Below, in pieces: positions 13,937 to 27,359 of a DNA stretch of 64,000 bases. The translations under genes and the position numbers were made by a program. The notes beneath the pieces were generated by a model. That model made no database searches, was not told the DNA's origin, and worked only from the letters and a program-made list of their open reading frames with translations. Origin of the DNA: Lamellibrachia columna. Lineage: Eukaryota; Annelida; Polychaeta; Sabellida; Siboglinidae. How positions within the stretch are numbered: the stretch's first letter is position 1; each line of letters starts with the position of its first letter. The stretch lies in contig OY759269.1 of NCBI GenBank assembly GCA_963662155.1, positions 15,946,763 through 16,010,762 of the forward strand, in the 5' to 3' direction.

Positions 13937-14192
13937 CTGCTTTAATGGTCGCGATTTCCTGTCGCAGTTTTTCGTTCTCGTCTGTTAATTTAGAAGCCAG
14001 AAGCTTGAACTGGGCCTGTAAAGCGATCACCGAACTTTTCAATAATTGGTCTTCTCCGGGCGTTTGACTGCAGTCACTCGCTGGCAACTTGAACGTGCAC
14101 GAACAGTGAGAGTCTTCTGACGTCGTACTTTTTCCGTCTGCCACACACAAGAGGACCAACAATACGCTGACACGTAGAATCGATTTCACCAT
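13937..14192 (-). CDS. First coding exon of a secreted coiled-coil protein (partial)
   Basis: The ATG at 14192 starts MVKSILRVSVLLVLLCVADG, a typical signal peptide (basic n-region, Leu/Val core, small residues before the cut). After a Cys-containing segment (HCSC, about residues 29-32) comes a likely coiled coil with heptad-like ALQAQFKLLASKLTDENEKL (about residues 57-76). The frame ends at a good donor, GCAG/GTAAGA, at 13937, so the exon is phase 1 and the rest should lie to the left on the minus strand. Signal peptide plus coiled coil is the usual 5' exon layout of secreted oligomeric lectin-like or fibrinogen-domain proteins, but no such domain is seen here. The longer upstream open frame starting at 14276 would hide the signal peptide, so the ATG at 14192 is preferred. 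Confidence 0.5.
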
Positions 14193-14279
14193 GTTGTCCT
14201 CAAACCAACTTGTTCTTGTAAAAACCGCGACCTTCAATCGTGTGGCACGTCTCCGCAAGTAACGCCGAACATGCAACCG

Positions 14280-15660
14280 GGAAGTATAAATGTTTTTTAC
14301 CGGAGAAGTAACCAGAGCGTGGCATAGTGGTCTGTCAGCGGTTCACCCTATTGGCCGACAACTATACAATAGACCAACATAGTTGCCGTTAGGAGGCTCT
14401 GTTCGCCGGCAGAAACATGTAGGGCTTGTGACAAGCTTATGGTTATCTGCAAGTGAACATTCCTCTCAAAAAAGCTGCTGTATGGCCATGAAACCTGTAC
14501 AATCACATGTAGGCCCCTACATTAGAAAAAATAGATGGATGCTACGCAAGAATGCTCATGATGGCGTTAAACATACACTGGAGCTAACGTGCCACAACCA
14601 GCGAGGGAGCAAGGGATGCGACTGATACACTGGGTACAAAAACATGGAGAGAGGAAACCAGGAAAATCCACACTCGCATACATTGACATCATGAAATGTG
14701 ACACAGGCTTGGGCAAAGATTAAATTAAGACTGCAATGCAAGATAGAAAATGTGGTGGGCCATTGTGATTCGAGGAATTCACTCGGCGTAAGCAAGCAGG
14801 TGCGTCGAGGCATTTCTGAACAATGGGTTTCGAAAATCCCACATAATCCTCAGACCAGAGATGTGGCGCACAGTGGTGCCACCACACAGCGTATGAGAAC
14901 ATCGGGACTAGACGCTATAAACAGACAGTGGCGGCAGGAACCAGTTAATACAAAGCACAACCGATGATAGCGCCACCTTACAAGAAATGAATAATTTATA
15001 CTTCCTAGGTAGTTCCTACGGCAGAGCAAACGACTTGTTATTACCAATTTAATTCAAACTAATTAATCATTTAATTATCTAATTGTGCTTTATACAATTT
15101 TAATCATGCCGTATTTCAATTGAAACGGCCATGCATTGCATGCATGATTGTGCCATAATTGGAAGGCCCAGGCATATAATCTATTCATATATTCCTCATT
15201 AATTAACGTATCAGTAGGCCTACATCCTCTTAGCACAACTTAAAAAAACTGCCTTCAATAATACGATTGCTTACTGACCAATCGTCCCTCTGTTAGTTGA
15301 TGCACATGTTCGGAAAATCTGATTTTGTTTTCGTGTGGTGTGCAGTGCTTACATTTGTAAGATTTGTAAATAACCATTGAATGTTTATGATATCAGAATA
15401 ATTAAGGAACGTATTACGATTTTATACTTATTCAACAATTTGTTCTGAATCGCCTCTCGTGTGCACTTAGTTGACATTATTTACATTGATAAATTACCTA
15501 TTTTAGCCATAAATAATTATGCGCGACAGTGGTGTTCGTAAATGTACTGGGGAAATGGTGTGCACAATTAACTTTACTACAATGTGATCTTTTGGAGACT
15601 GAATTATGTATAGTTAAAGATGCCTCATCAATTCAATTATTTAGCTTGTCTTATTGCAAG
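14280..15660. other. Intergenic, no supported gene
   Basis: Several short overlapping frames on both strands near 14383-15047 have no domain and cancel each other. The remainder is AT-rich. Nothing supported. Confidence 0.5.
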
Positions 15661-15663
15661 TTC

Positions 15664-15840
15664 ATTTTGCGAAAATTCAAGCCTACCTAGTATCCACTAC
15701 GACTCCACTATTAAATTACTTAATGCTTCAACAAACATTACAACTGCATCTTCAACTGATTTAGCCTATCGTAAATCCGGTTCGTTTGCACAAACGAACT
15801 AGCTTAATACAGTGGATACTAGTTTGGTTTTCCGCAAAAT
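15664..15840. mobile_element. Small MITE with inverted ends
   Basis: The left end begins ATTTTGCGAAAATTC and continues to CTAGTATCCACT. The right end, read on the other strand, begins ATTTTGCGGAAAACC and reaches CTAGTATCCACT. About 35-base imperfect inverted ends and 177 bp total length suggest a MITE. No clear target duplication was seen. Confidence 0.55.
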
Positions 15841-17700
15841 TAATTTGAAGGAGGCACCTTTGAGGAGGCACCTATAAGTGAAAATCGAAATGCTGAAAAA
15901 TCACAATTTTCACCTTTGTTGAAATTTCATAACTTTATCATGTGATCGGCGAGAGGATGGAAGTCACGCCCCTGATCGGCATTGATTCGCACCGTGTTTA
16001 CCATTTTGGATAGCCACTATTTTGAGCCTGACCAGATTTATTATTATTAAACATTGATAAAATTAGCTAACAGGTTAAATAACTAAAATAAATAATGTGC
16101 TTAAATTAGTCAAAGAAATAGGTAGAATAAGTTAGTTTATAAAACATCATCAAATACATAAATCAAATGTATAGCTAAAATGTCACTGGAATATCACTGC
16201 TGCAAAGTGCAAAGTTGTCTGCCGGAACAAATGAATCTGCTTTCCTGACTACGTGAGGCAGGGCATTCTATAGAATCGGCACAGCCACCAACAACGAACA
16301 ACTAAAGTCAATTCTTTCGATGATTTCAACAAAAATACACACTTTTTAATTAAACCGACTGCGGATATTACAATTAACACACTACATATTAGAACATCAA
16401 CAAACCAGATACACGACAGGCAAGATATGTTGAAGCTATATCATATTCAGAGAATATGTAGTGTTTACTGTATAATTATAAAGAGCACCAATGTATTCTT
16501 GCATAGGGAAATAATTGTTTGAAAACACAACACAATTTATTATACATTATGAGAGCTTTGTAATTTCCTGCATGCATAATGCAACAATATGTATAGTCCA
16601 ATGTCAAAACTGGTTTACAGTACACTGCAGGCCCAGTACATCAATATTCATATTTCACTGTGTCATGAAATAGTATCCTGTACTTCAACATGAAGTAATG
16701 TGAGGTAATGTTTATTTATTGTTCACTGTAGGCTGATATGAAGACATGGAAAAAGACAACACCCAAAGTCGGCATCAGCCCGTCATAAAAGGAACTATAA
16801 GGAAGACCATGTAGTACACTGCAGCAATATTTACAGTTCACTGTTTCATATATCCAATCCATGTCAATGTTTACAGCACAAACGAATGTAGGGCGTATTA
16901 AATTGCGATATGTGAATTTAAACAATTCATATGATGTGACATAAGTGCAATTGAGCAGGCATATTCACAGATTTGTTTGTAGAAGCTATTGGCTGTGAAA
17001 TTGTGCATTTTTTTGAGAGTTTAACAGGCAGAGGGATTTATGGGAATTGTTCTGCTATGGGCCACGTTGGCGCACGAATACATGGCTATTTTTGTCAAAA
17101 TTGACGGACATCGCACGTCGGGGCATTTTAAAAGAGCTGGAGGTATGTGATTTTGACAAAACTTGGTTAGCATGTCAATGAGCTGATGGCAGTTGCTGTG
17201 AACAATTTTCAGACTTTTTGATGGTCACGTTTTCTTATAATCAGACAAAACGTTAACATGGCCACCAATGCAATTCTCTACTGTGGTCTGCCACCCACCT
17301 AAGTGGCCTACCACTTCCGGAATCTTGGTGCAGCAGCGACTTCAATTTGGTGCAGATAATTTACAGAAAAACGTGGAATATCGAATAGAATAAGTATTAC
17401 TATTGCATATATATTATACATAAACGTATTATTATGAAACAGCTTTTGCTAATTATTAGTAAAAGGCAGTATTTTAGAGTAAGTTTATTCTGGACTCCGA
17501 CAGGGAAGTCAGTGTACGGAATGTTTACCATTCGAAAATTGAGATAGCATAGTGAATAGTCAGAAACAGTGGAATATTGGTTAGAATAAGTATTACTATT
17601 ACACATATATTATACACAAACTTCTTATAGACATATTATTAAGAAACGTTTTTTTTAACAGGCAGTATTTTTCCCGGACTCAAATTCAGCGAGCGATAAA
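15841..17700. other. AT-rich sequence without a gene
   Basis: A short direct repeat (GAGGCACCT) at 15850-15880 and a segment at 16829-16880 resembling sequence just after the long LINE copy (about 23955-24000). No coding region supported. Confidence 0.4.
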
Positions 17701-17713
17701 AGGGAGTTTGTTT

Positions 17714-18204
17714 TAGATACGCTTGAACGCATACAAAGGAGAGCAACTAAAATGATTCCAGAACTGAGAGACCTTAGTTATGAAGAACGCCTGAAAGAAT
17801 GTGGTTTAACAACTCTAGAGACAAGGAGGTTAAGAGGAGATCAGATTGAAGTGTTTAAGATATTGAATGGGTATGAAAATATTGATAGAAATATGTTTTT
17901 CTCACTCAAGAAGGATAGCAGAACTAGAGGACATGAGGTAAAATTAGTAAAGGATCAATGTAGATTGGACATCAGGAAGCACTCGTTCTCACAGAGGACA
18001 ATAAATGAATGGAACAAATTGTCTACAGATTGTGTAACTGCTAGCAGCGTGAATATGTTTAAAAACAAGGTTGACACATATCTCAGGAGGGCGGGTTATA
18101 AGTAGATGAACATTGTTGGACTCTCGATAAGCCAATGGCTTCCTTGTCCACTTGCCATCTGGGCCTTTGGCTTGGATGGCAAATCTTGTTAAATCTTGTT
18201 AAAG
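17714..18204 (+). pseudogene. 5'-truncated CR1/L2-like LINE, 3' end of ORF2
   Basis: The frame at 17752-18105 is the C-terminal tail of a LINE reverse transcriptase (landmarks GLTTLETRRLRGDQIEVFK and INEWNKL). It is preceded in frame by residues like LERIQRRATK, so truncation lies at about 17714. It is strongly similar to the end of the long copy at 23470-23836. Both share a 3' untranslated region containing GCCAATGGCTTCCTTGTCCA and end in repeated TTAAATCTTG, the short terminal repeat typical of CR1/L2-group elements. It contains no catalytic domain and is a dead-on-arrival copy. Confidence 0.85.
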
Positions 18205-18590
18205 GTCGTGAATTAAACTGGTGTACCAAACTATCATTTACATTATTAAATATATATTAGATAAAGTGATACATTTACATAAATTACATACATAAGGGAA
18301 TATCTGACATAGTTGTACTAAACGTTTTCGGTAAAAAGGAATTAGCAGGATTGTAGCGGAAGTTGGTATACACTGACGTTGTTTTGTTTACACAGTGTTC
18401 TCCGTATTCGCTAAGTGGCAGGCTTTTTCTTTGCCCGTGCGAGCTTAGTAGAAAAGACATAGTTAGCAAGTATATTAGCCTAGTTTTCTTTTGAACACAA
18501 AAACAGCCTTATTCAAGGCTAACGTAGCAATCAAATTAAGACTACATTTTTTGATGACGGCAGGTAAAGGCCACCAGGCATTTAATATGC
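18205..18590. other. Spacer between LINE copies
   Basis: AT-rich. The minus-strand open frame at 18284-18469 has no recognisable content. Part of this stretch may be the 5' region of the following LINE. Confidence 0.4.
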
Positions 18591-18620
18591 AGCAGTTGCT
18601 GCAACTGGGTGGACTTTGTC

Positions 18621-19076
18621 ATGTCCGGGTGTGAGAAGTCCAGGACTGAGGTTCAGGTGGATACTTTTAGTTTTGAGTGTAGGGGATGTACGAAGATGAA
18701 GGAACTTAAGGAGTTGGAACAGCTCGGACTGCTCGTTGTGGCAATGATGGGAAGTGAGCAAGTGGGTTGTGCCAGTGGTTCCGGTAGGGGGGGACAGCAG
18801 ATGATAAAGTGGGGGAAGACGACGAGAGATGCTAGGGAGAGCTCACCTCAGCCTGGGAGGAGGCTGAGAGGAGGTAAGGTGACAGGTCGTAGGGAGACAG
18901 GACATAAGGAGACGGGAAGGAAAGAAATGAAAGGGAAGACAAATGGATCGAAAGAGAGGGGAGTGGGGGAGACGATAGTTAAGGCGATGGGAGTGGGGGA
19001 GACGATAGTTAAGGCGATGGGAGTGAGGGAGACCGGAGCGCAAGTTAGCCAGGAGACGGGAGGGAAGGCGACATGA
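18621..19076 (+). pseudogene. LINE ORF1, N-terminal part
   Basis: The ATG at 18621 (MSGCEKSRTEV) leads to a segment with FECRGCTKMKELKELEQL: a Cys-x2-Cys pair followed by a short heptad-like helix, as in ORF1 proteins of CR1/L2 LINEs. It then becomes a Gly/Lys/Arg/Thr-rich low-complexity region built from 17-24 base sub-repeats (18955-19140). ORF1 proteins bind their own RNA. The frame breaks at 19076 and the esterase part continues in another phase. Confidence 0.6.
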
Positions 19077-19269
19077 GCGCAAGTTAGCCAGGAGACAAGA
19101 GGGAAGGTGACAGGAGTGCAAGTTAGCCAGGAGACTGGAGGGAAAGGTGACAGGTTGATGGGTGAGAGAGAGACTGATAACAGTCTGCCAAGTGACAAGG
19201 CTGCAGGACAGAATGTAATGGAAGGGATCCATCGGAAGAGCTATTCTCAGGCAGTGATAGAGGGGGTGA

Positions 19270-19548
19270 GAAAGAGAGAGCGGGGGTGTTTGTGGGGGAC
19301 TCTATAGTTAGGAAGACTGACAAAGTCTTAAACAAGGGAGATGACGTGGTGGTTTGCTTGCATGGGGCCAAAATAGAGACGATAATTGAGAGGGTAGAAA
19401 ACGTTGTGGGTTCGGGCAGTGGTGGATCTGTTTTAGTACACATAGGGACAAATAACGTAGAGAGGGAGGGTACAACTGCTAGTTAGGAAATACAGGAAGT
19501 TGGTCAGAACACTAAAGCAGACGCGGGTTGAGCAGGTAATATTGTCAG
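19270..19548 (+). pseudogene. LINE ORF1 SGNH esterase, N-terminal half
   Basis: It carries FVGDSIVRKTDK (block I Gly-Asp-Ser nucleophile) and VHIGTNNVE (block III Gly-x-Asn). These are the SGNH/GDSL hydrolase signatures found in ORF1 of many CR1/L2 LINEs, where the domain is thought to hydrolyse lipid esters. The frame stops near 19484 and the domain is physically split by the hAT MITE at 19549. The C-terminal half, with the DGLHLN catalytic Asp-x-x-His block, lies after the insertion at about 20895-20912. Confidence 0.75.
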
Positions 19549-20725
19549 CAGGGCTGGGTCCAATTACACAAAATTATATCAATTACAATTACATAATTTT
19601 TTATTACAATTACATTAATAATTTTCCATATGAATTACTATTACACTGTTTCAATTACAATTGCATTATGCTGAACCAAATATATTCAGCATTTGTTAAT
19701 TATGTATTTTTGCATGTTTTGCTGAATTTCAATATTTTTTACACAATTGATAAACAAATATAACGGTAATGTTTGTACATGTTGTTGAATTGTGACTTTG
19801 AATTATACTAAATAAAAAGATAGCTGTTTAAAATATATTTTTATTATATAAAAATACAGTACAGTATCCAGACATAATCCTATAGGACATATTCCTTACA
19901 GACAAAATCACACAACATGAAAAGTGAACAGAAATCCCACAAGACAAAATACAGCAATGTGAAAATTGGACAAAAATCCCACAAGCCAAAATACAATATT
20001 TATTTGTAGTTCTTCTCTAAGCATCCTTTCTAGTTTTGTAGACATTTATCAGTGTGCATTTCTTACATTTTTTTTGGAAAATACTAATAATAGGGTATGA
20101 TGTGTTTACTTTGAGGTTGTAGCTCCTGCTCTAAGCTAACATTCTTAATTGGTCTGCCCTGTGCTTTGTGTGAGTTGGGAAAGAGGAGAAAGGCCATATA
20201 AACGGTCCTTGCCACCTGACCTGTCTCCAGGCCACCACAACACAAGGGGTGTAATTGGCCAGCTAGCTCTGCAATGTTTCACTGAGCTGATATTTTCTGA
20301 AGCAATATCAGGCTACAGGTCTTTCCATGTTGTTTGAATACCAGCTTAGCCATTGTCTGACAATGTATGTGCATTGTTTATTGCTTCCTGGCTGCTACCA
20401 ACTTACTGAATAGGCTAATTGCTAAGGCTACCCACCACTAGCACCATGGACCAGTACCCACCAGACAGTGAATACTGTAACTTAAATATATAAGCAGGTG
20501 TTATTATTAGTCTTGATTTTCAACTCATGTGAGACTTAATTATATTTTTATTGACAATTTGATCAGGTAATTGGGGATATGAAATGTACAGTAACTGATT
20601 GTAATTTAAATAAATTTTCAATTATACAAAATATAACAATTACAAAAAAATTCAAAACCATAATCAATTACAATTACACAAATTTGCTGCAATCAATTAC
20701 AATTACATAATTGGACCCAGCCCTG
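19549..20725. mobile_element. Non-autonomous hAT-type MITE, copy 1
   Basis: Inverted ends CAGGGCTGGGTCCAATTA and its reverse complement, flanked by a perfect 8-bp duplication ATTGTCAG (19541-19548 and 20726-20733). An 8-bp duplication with CAGGG termini is diagnostic of the hAT superfamily. The subterminal regions are rich in CAATTACAATTAC repeats. No transposase is encoded. It is inserted in the esterase domain of the LINE ORF1. Confidence 0.9.
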
Positions 20726-20733
20726 ATTGTCAG

Positions 20734-21011
20734 GGATTTTACCAGTAATAGGAAGGAGGGGTCACATATATCGAAATTGCCGGGGGATGGCAATTACAGA
20801 CAAACCAATAACATGCTAGTCCAGTAGCTATGTAGGGAAGAGGAAGTTGGATTTGTGGGGAAGTTTTGTTGGAAGGGCTGATATGTACATGAAGGATGGG
20901 CTTCATCTAAATGGAAAGGGGGCAGCATTATTTGCGGATGGACTCATAGCAGCAGTAGACAGTGGCATGGGTAGCATAACAAATATTTTTGGTAGTAAAC
21001 ATTGTTTAAAC
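20734..21011 (+). pseudogene. LINE ORF1 SGNH esterase, C-terminal half
   Basis: The sequence resumes directly after the MITE and includes CREEEVGFVGKF and YMKDGLHLNGKGAALF in different phases, separated by stops. The DGLHLN segment is the Asp-His block that completes the SGNH catalytic set. It ends just as ORF2 opens, the usual ORF1/ORF2 spacing in this LINE group. Confidence 0.65.
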
Positions 21012-21760
21012 TAGAAGCGCAGGGGGGTTACTTAGAGATGCCTCAAGCAGGACAAGAGACCACTAGTACAGACAAACCAATAACAAAATGTCCAAAAAAC
21101 ATGTCTGAAGCAGGTTATAAATGGGTATGTTTAAATGATAGGAGTACAATAAATAAGAAAAACGAATTAAACATTATGGTAGAAGATAGTGACCCTCACA
21201 TAAATGGTATTACCGAATCATGGGCCAACACAGACATAACAGATGCTGAATTAGGATTGACAGTATACAAGCTGTTTAGGAGAGATCGAATAGGAAGAAT
21301 GGGAGGGGCAGTTATTTTATATGTTAAAGAATCTATTCAGGCTTTTGAAATAAAATTAGAAATGGAAGCAGATTGCGATATAGCTGTTTGGTGCAAAATA
21401 GTTTCAGGAAATTCAAAATTAACTATCAGATTAGTTTACCGAAGTCCAAACATAGACAAAGAGGATAACACAAAACTGCAAAATGCTATAAAGGAAGTTA
21501 GTAAAGGGGAATGTATCATAATTGGAGATTTTAGCCATGGACACATACAATGGAAATCTCTAGAGAGTACAGGGGGTGAGGACCAACAATTTCTATTTTT
21601 AATTCACGATAGTTTCCTTACTCAGCACGTGCTAGAACCAACCAGGGGAGATAATGTATTAGATATAGTTTTGTCATCACAAAAAGAATTAGTGGACAAT
21701 GTAAAAATACATTAACCACTGGGTAACAGTGACCACAATCAAATACATTTTGACATCAAT
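21002..21760 (+). pseudogene. LINE ORF2, APE-type endonuclease domain
   Basis: Open at 21002-21715. Landmarks are GITESWAN (metal-binding Glu), LVYRSPN, GDFSHGHIQW (usual GDFN; Asn replaced by Ser) and LDIVLSS. The SDHNQIHFDI motif follows at about 21730 after an in-frame stop. This exonuclease-endonuclease-phosphatase domain nicks target DNA for target-primed reverse transcription. The Asn to Ser change and the stop at 21715 suggest an inactive copy. Confidence 0.85.
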
Positions 21761-21826
21761 GTAAAATCAAAAAGTAAAATTAAAAAAACGTATAGGAGAA
21801 ACTTCCACAAAGGTAACTATAAAGAT

Positions 21827-23473
21827 ATGAGAAAATACTTAGCAAAGCTAGATTGGAATAACATGTTGATGAATAAGACCACAATTGAATGTTGGAATAT
21901 TCTAAAATATGAAATTGAGAGTATCATAGATAAATTTGTCCCCTTGAAAAAACAAGGAAAACGATCTAGAAAGAAAGACTTGTCAAAAGAAGCTATTACA
22001 AAAATGGTGTTTAAGCAAACTATGTGGAGGGTTTATAGGCGTACCAGAAAGGATGAAGACTATGCAAATTACAAAGAGGCACTTAACCTAGCTATAACTG
22101 AAATTAGAAAATCTAAAAGAACCTTTGAACAAAAATTGGCAGGTAATATAAAAAATTACAGCAAGAGTTTCTATGCTTATGTCAGGAGTAAACAGAAAGT
22201 TCGAAATAAGGTCGGACCATTTGAAAACAACAGGGGAAACATAATTTCAAATGGCAGAGGTCCTAAATGAGTATTTCAGCTCAGTTTTTACCACAGAAGA
22301 TATCAGCTCACTTCCAGTTCCATTTACCAAATTTGAGGGCAATAAATCAGAACATTTAGGGCAGTTATTTGTAACTCCTGAAATTATAGCAAAGAAAATT
22401 AATAAGATGAAAGATAATAGACCACCTGGAGTTGATGGGATACCAACAAAACTGCTTAAGGAAATTGTTGAGCAAATTAGTACACCACTTGCAAAATTGT
22501 TTAACTTGTCACTAGAAGAAGGAATAGTTCCTTCAGAATGGAAAAAAGCAAACATTACGCCGCTATTAAAGACGGGATCGAGGAACAAGCCAGAAAATTA
22601 CAGACCAGTGAGTTTAACATCAGTTGTATCTAAATTACTCGAAACATTAATTAGAGACCACGTGGTGGAATTCCTAGTAAAACAAATTAATAAATACATC
22701 TCAACATGGGTTCCTAAAAGCAAGGTCATGTCTAACCAATCTCTTATGTTTTTTTTTAAGAAATTACAAAGTGGGTAGATGACGGGTCACCAGTGGATGT
22801 TGTCTACTTAGATTTTCAGAAAGCTTTCGATAAAGTGCCACATCAAAGATTGTTACTTAAACTAAAAGCCCATGGTATAGGTAATGATGTAATCAACTGG
22901 ATAGAAAAATGGCTTACACACAGAAGACAGACAGTAATAGTAGATGGTGAGATTTCAAACTGGAAATCTGTTTTGAGTTGGGTACCACAGGGATCAGTAT
23001 TAGGCCCTATACTGTTTTTAATATATATAAATGATTTGGAAGATGACATATCTAGCAAAGTACTCAAATTTGCAAATGACACAAAAGTATTCAGAAAGGT
23101 TACCTATGATCTAGATAAATTAGTTAAATGACAAATGTTATTCAATTTTGGGAAGTGTAAATGCATACACATAGGACATGGCAACATGGACGAAGACTAT
23201 AAAATGGGGGGTGCTGTACTAGGTAGAACTACACAAGAAAAGGACTTAGGAGTAACATTTAGTGCTGACATGAAAGTTTCAGAGCAATGTGGGATTGCTG
23301 CTTCGAAAGGAAATAAAATTCTAGGGCTAATTAGGAGAACTATCACGTATAAGGAGAAACAGCTAATTGTACCCCTGTACAAAGCAATAGTTAGACCACA
23401 TTTGGAATATTGTATTCAAGCATGGAGGCCATATCGTAAAAAGGACATAGACAAGCTAGATAGAATACAATGA
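21827..23473 (+). pseudogene. LINE ORF2, reverse transcriptase domain
   Basis: Split over frames 21827-22270, 22251-22778, 22793-23131 and 23135-23473. Recognisable RT blocks are RPPGVDGIP, NYRPVSLTSVVSKLLE, YLDFQKAFDKVPHQRLL (catalytic Asp), WVPQGSVLGPILF and FANDTK. The catalytic FADD motif has become FAND, losing one essential Asp, so this RT cannot be active even apart from the frameshifts. The tail PLYKAIVRPHLEYCIQAW matches CR1/L2-group RTs. Confidence 0.9.
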
Positions 23474-23479
23474 AGAGCA

Positions 23480-23836
23480 ACTAAAATGATTCCAGAATAG
23501 AGAGACCTTAGTTACGAAAGTCGCTTATTACAATGTGGTTTGACAACACTAGAGACCAGGAGACTAAGAGGAGACGAAATAGAAGTGTTTAAAATAGTGA
23601 ATGGTTATGAGGATGTTGAAAGGTATATGTTCTTCAAACTTCAAAGCAGTAGAACCAGAGGACACAAAGCAGCATTAGTTAAGGAGCAGTGTAGGTTGGA
23701 CCTGAGAAAGTACTCTTTCTCACAGAGGGTGATAAATGAATGGAACAAACTGCCAAATGATTGTGTTAATGCTAGTAGTGTGAATATGTTAAAAAATAGA
23801 ATTGACAGATATATGATAAGAGCAGGCTACACATAG
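23480..23836 (+). pseudogene. LINE ORF2, C-terminal tail
   Basis: Continues the RT after stops near 23473 and 23499. It is similar along its length to the truncated copy at 17714-18204, so the two copies descend from one family but are clearly diverged. The stop at 23834-23836 is followed by the shared 3' region. Confidence 0.85.
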
Positions 23837-23938
23837 ATGATAAAATTGTTGGACTCTGGATAAGCCAATGGCTTCCTTGTCCACTTGCTATCTGGAACTT
23901 GTTGTTTGGGATGGCAATCTTGTTAAATCTTGTTAAAG

Positions 23939-25322
23939 TGTACACATATTCACAGTTCACTGTTTCGTAAATCCATGCATGTGTAAATGTGTGGATTTCA
24001 CAGCCTGATATACAATATTTGCCTGATCTAGACATGCCAAAATTTCTAGTGAAGCTGTCATGCAAAGTTTATTCCGGATGTCGATCCTCTTGGCTGGAGT
24101 AGCTGTTGCAGCGCATAATCTTCACGAAAGTCACTGGCCCTACAATGATACAACATTTTTGATTGATAGTTTTCTGTGATTTTGCAACTGATGTGTGAAA
24201 TATTAGTTGTTACTGTATGTATATTTACTACAAGGTATGGTCAAGGAATCATTTCTATCCAGTTTACAAATTAGAGTGACACTAGCAGTTAGGAATGTAA
24301 AATAGTAAAATTATTAGTTATTACCGTTTGCATATTTATTACAAGGTATGGTTATAGGAAGTAACTCGAACTTGTCTAGTTCTAGTACTCATTGTTACAC
24401 TGTGTAACAGATGGATATCAATATTGATGGATATCAATATTGTTCATTGTCGCAGGTCAAATTAAGTGTAAAACATTTACATATGTGTACAATCAGCCCA
24501 AATGAGATCTGACTGATTGAAACTTATATGTGTTGCAGGCAGTAGACAACCAAAACATGTTTATAATGTAATTTAACCAAACAAAATGCATACTGTACAC
24601 ATGCACGAATTGGCCACCATTAATAATTGACTATTTTAAAAGCAGCCTTGTCACCATCGTAGAATTTTCAAGTTAATGCCATGTTTTAAATTAGTTGTGT
24701 TGTTAGCACTGGCATATCAAATTGACTAGGGGATGGCATAGGTAACTGAAGTGTATTTTGCGTATTGTTGGGGCATGACAATTGTGAGTTGAAGTCACGT
24801 TCATCAGGAAACTAAGGCAAATTTTTGAACAACAATGCCACGTACTAATATTTGGAGAAGCCAAAAAAGTTGCTCATCTGCCCCTGATATATCCCTGGGT
24901 GCAACTGCCATCCTGTTACAGGGCCTATGATTGTTGGTAAATATCTGTGAAATTGATTTCAGTAGCGTCATTGTAGTTTTGTGAAAGGCAATACTGATCC
25001 ATTGTTATTTCTTATTTAATTAGGCATGTTGAGAAATATTATTATCTTGTTAACAAGTAATACTTGCCATAATTGTTATTGTTATGCTTATTTCATAATT
25101 GTCTGTAGTATTGCACAGGGAGGAAAGTGTATAGCATCCACTCATTACCACCATTCCCTCCCTAACATACATATACACAGTAGACATCTAATGTAAGTGG
25201 ATCAACCAATCAAGTACAGTTAAAATCAGACTCTTACAGGGGTTATGATTTGTGAATGATTTTCATAGAAAATCAAGTTCTCAGTGCAACTTCGCATCGA
25301 TGGTAATAAGCATCACACACGG
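23939..25322. other. Intergenic AT-rich sequence
   Basis: No supported gene. Contains scattered CAATTAC-like words and a short direct repeat (GATGGATATCAATATTG) at 24410-24440. Confidence 0.4.
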
Positions 25323-25330
25323 TACACATC

Positions 25331-26736
<1,406 letters not shown>

Positions 26737-26917
26737 TACACATCCATGTGCACAAACACAATGGAATGTAATGTGTCTATACATGGGCCACCCTTAATAT
26801 TTTGTATCTGCTTTTAATTGTAAGTTGTGGAACTAAAGTTCTATCATGACAGTAATATCCCATTTAGTAGTTATATCAATGTAATGGCAGTCAGTGTTTT
26901 TGTTAATACATAGTGGT

Positions 26918-27109
26918 TCAAGCAAATGGTAGTATGATACTGCTGATAATGCAGTGAGCCTCATCAACTACAATTGTATATAGTCTCTCCTGAAAAAGCT
27001 CATCTGACATGATAACCCTCCACTGTCCTGCAAACAATGCTTCGGGACTCAGTAGCATAATTGGAAAGTCCCCCAGTTTCACCCTTTCCCTTTTTTCTTT
27101 CATATTCAA
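26918..27109 (-). pseudogene. RecQ-like helicase fragment, unit 1
   Basis: Encodes KLGDFPIMLLSPEALFAGQW and LYTIVVDEAHCI. The SPE motif and the DEAH box (motif II, Mg-ATP binding) are in the order and spacing of RecQ-family DNA helicases. The frame ends right after the DEAH box without the expected continuation, and no motif I is in the unit. It is either one isolated exon or a carried fragment. Confidence 0.7.
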
Positions 27110-27288
27110 AAGATGCTATTAAAATAATATATCGGCATCTAGACTGCCGACTGAAGTACAATGTCAATAAGCAGACAAAAGCTATTGACGCAATAGTTGC
27201 TTTTGTCACTGGGCAAGTACAAATTCACTGTGCAGCTGTCATGCATGTACAGTGCATGCGTGTTTATAATACCATGTTAATATTTGTA

Positions 27289-27290
27289 TA

Positions 27291-27354
<64 letters not shown>
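27289..27354. repeat. (AT)n tract in triplicated unit
   Basis: AT dinucleotides, repeated at 28785-28845 and 30275-30350 in the other units with different lengths; this is the only clear difference between units. Confidence 0.95.

Positions 27355-27359
<5 letters not shown>

Larger units (their letters stand above)
18591..23938 (+). mobile_element. Long CR1/L2-like LINE, interrupted and decayed
   Basis: Order: ORF1 with a Cys-containing N-terminus and SGNH esterase (18621-19548, continuing 20734-21010), hAT MITE insertion (19549-20725), ORF2 with EEP endonuclease (21002-21760), reverse transcriptase (21827-23473) and C-terminal tail (23480-23836), then a 3' region ending in TTAAATCTTG repeats at 23938. 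Several frameshifts and stops show it is inactive. The exact 5' end is not defined. Confidence 0.85.

Noticed and set aside
14383..15047. Several short genes on both strands
   Set aside because: Mutually overlapping frames with no domains, splice sites or conserved motifs.
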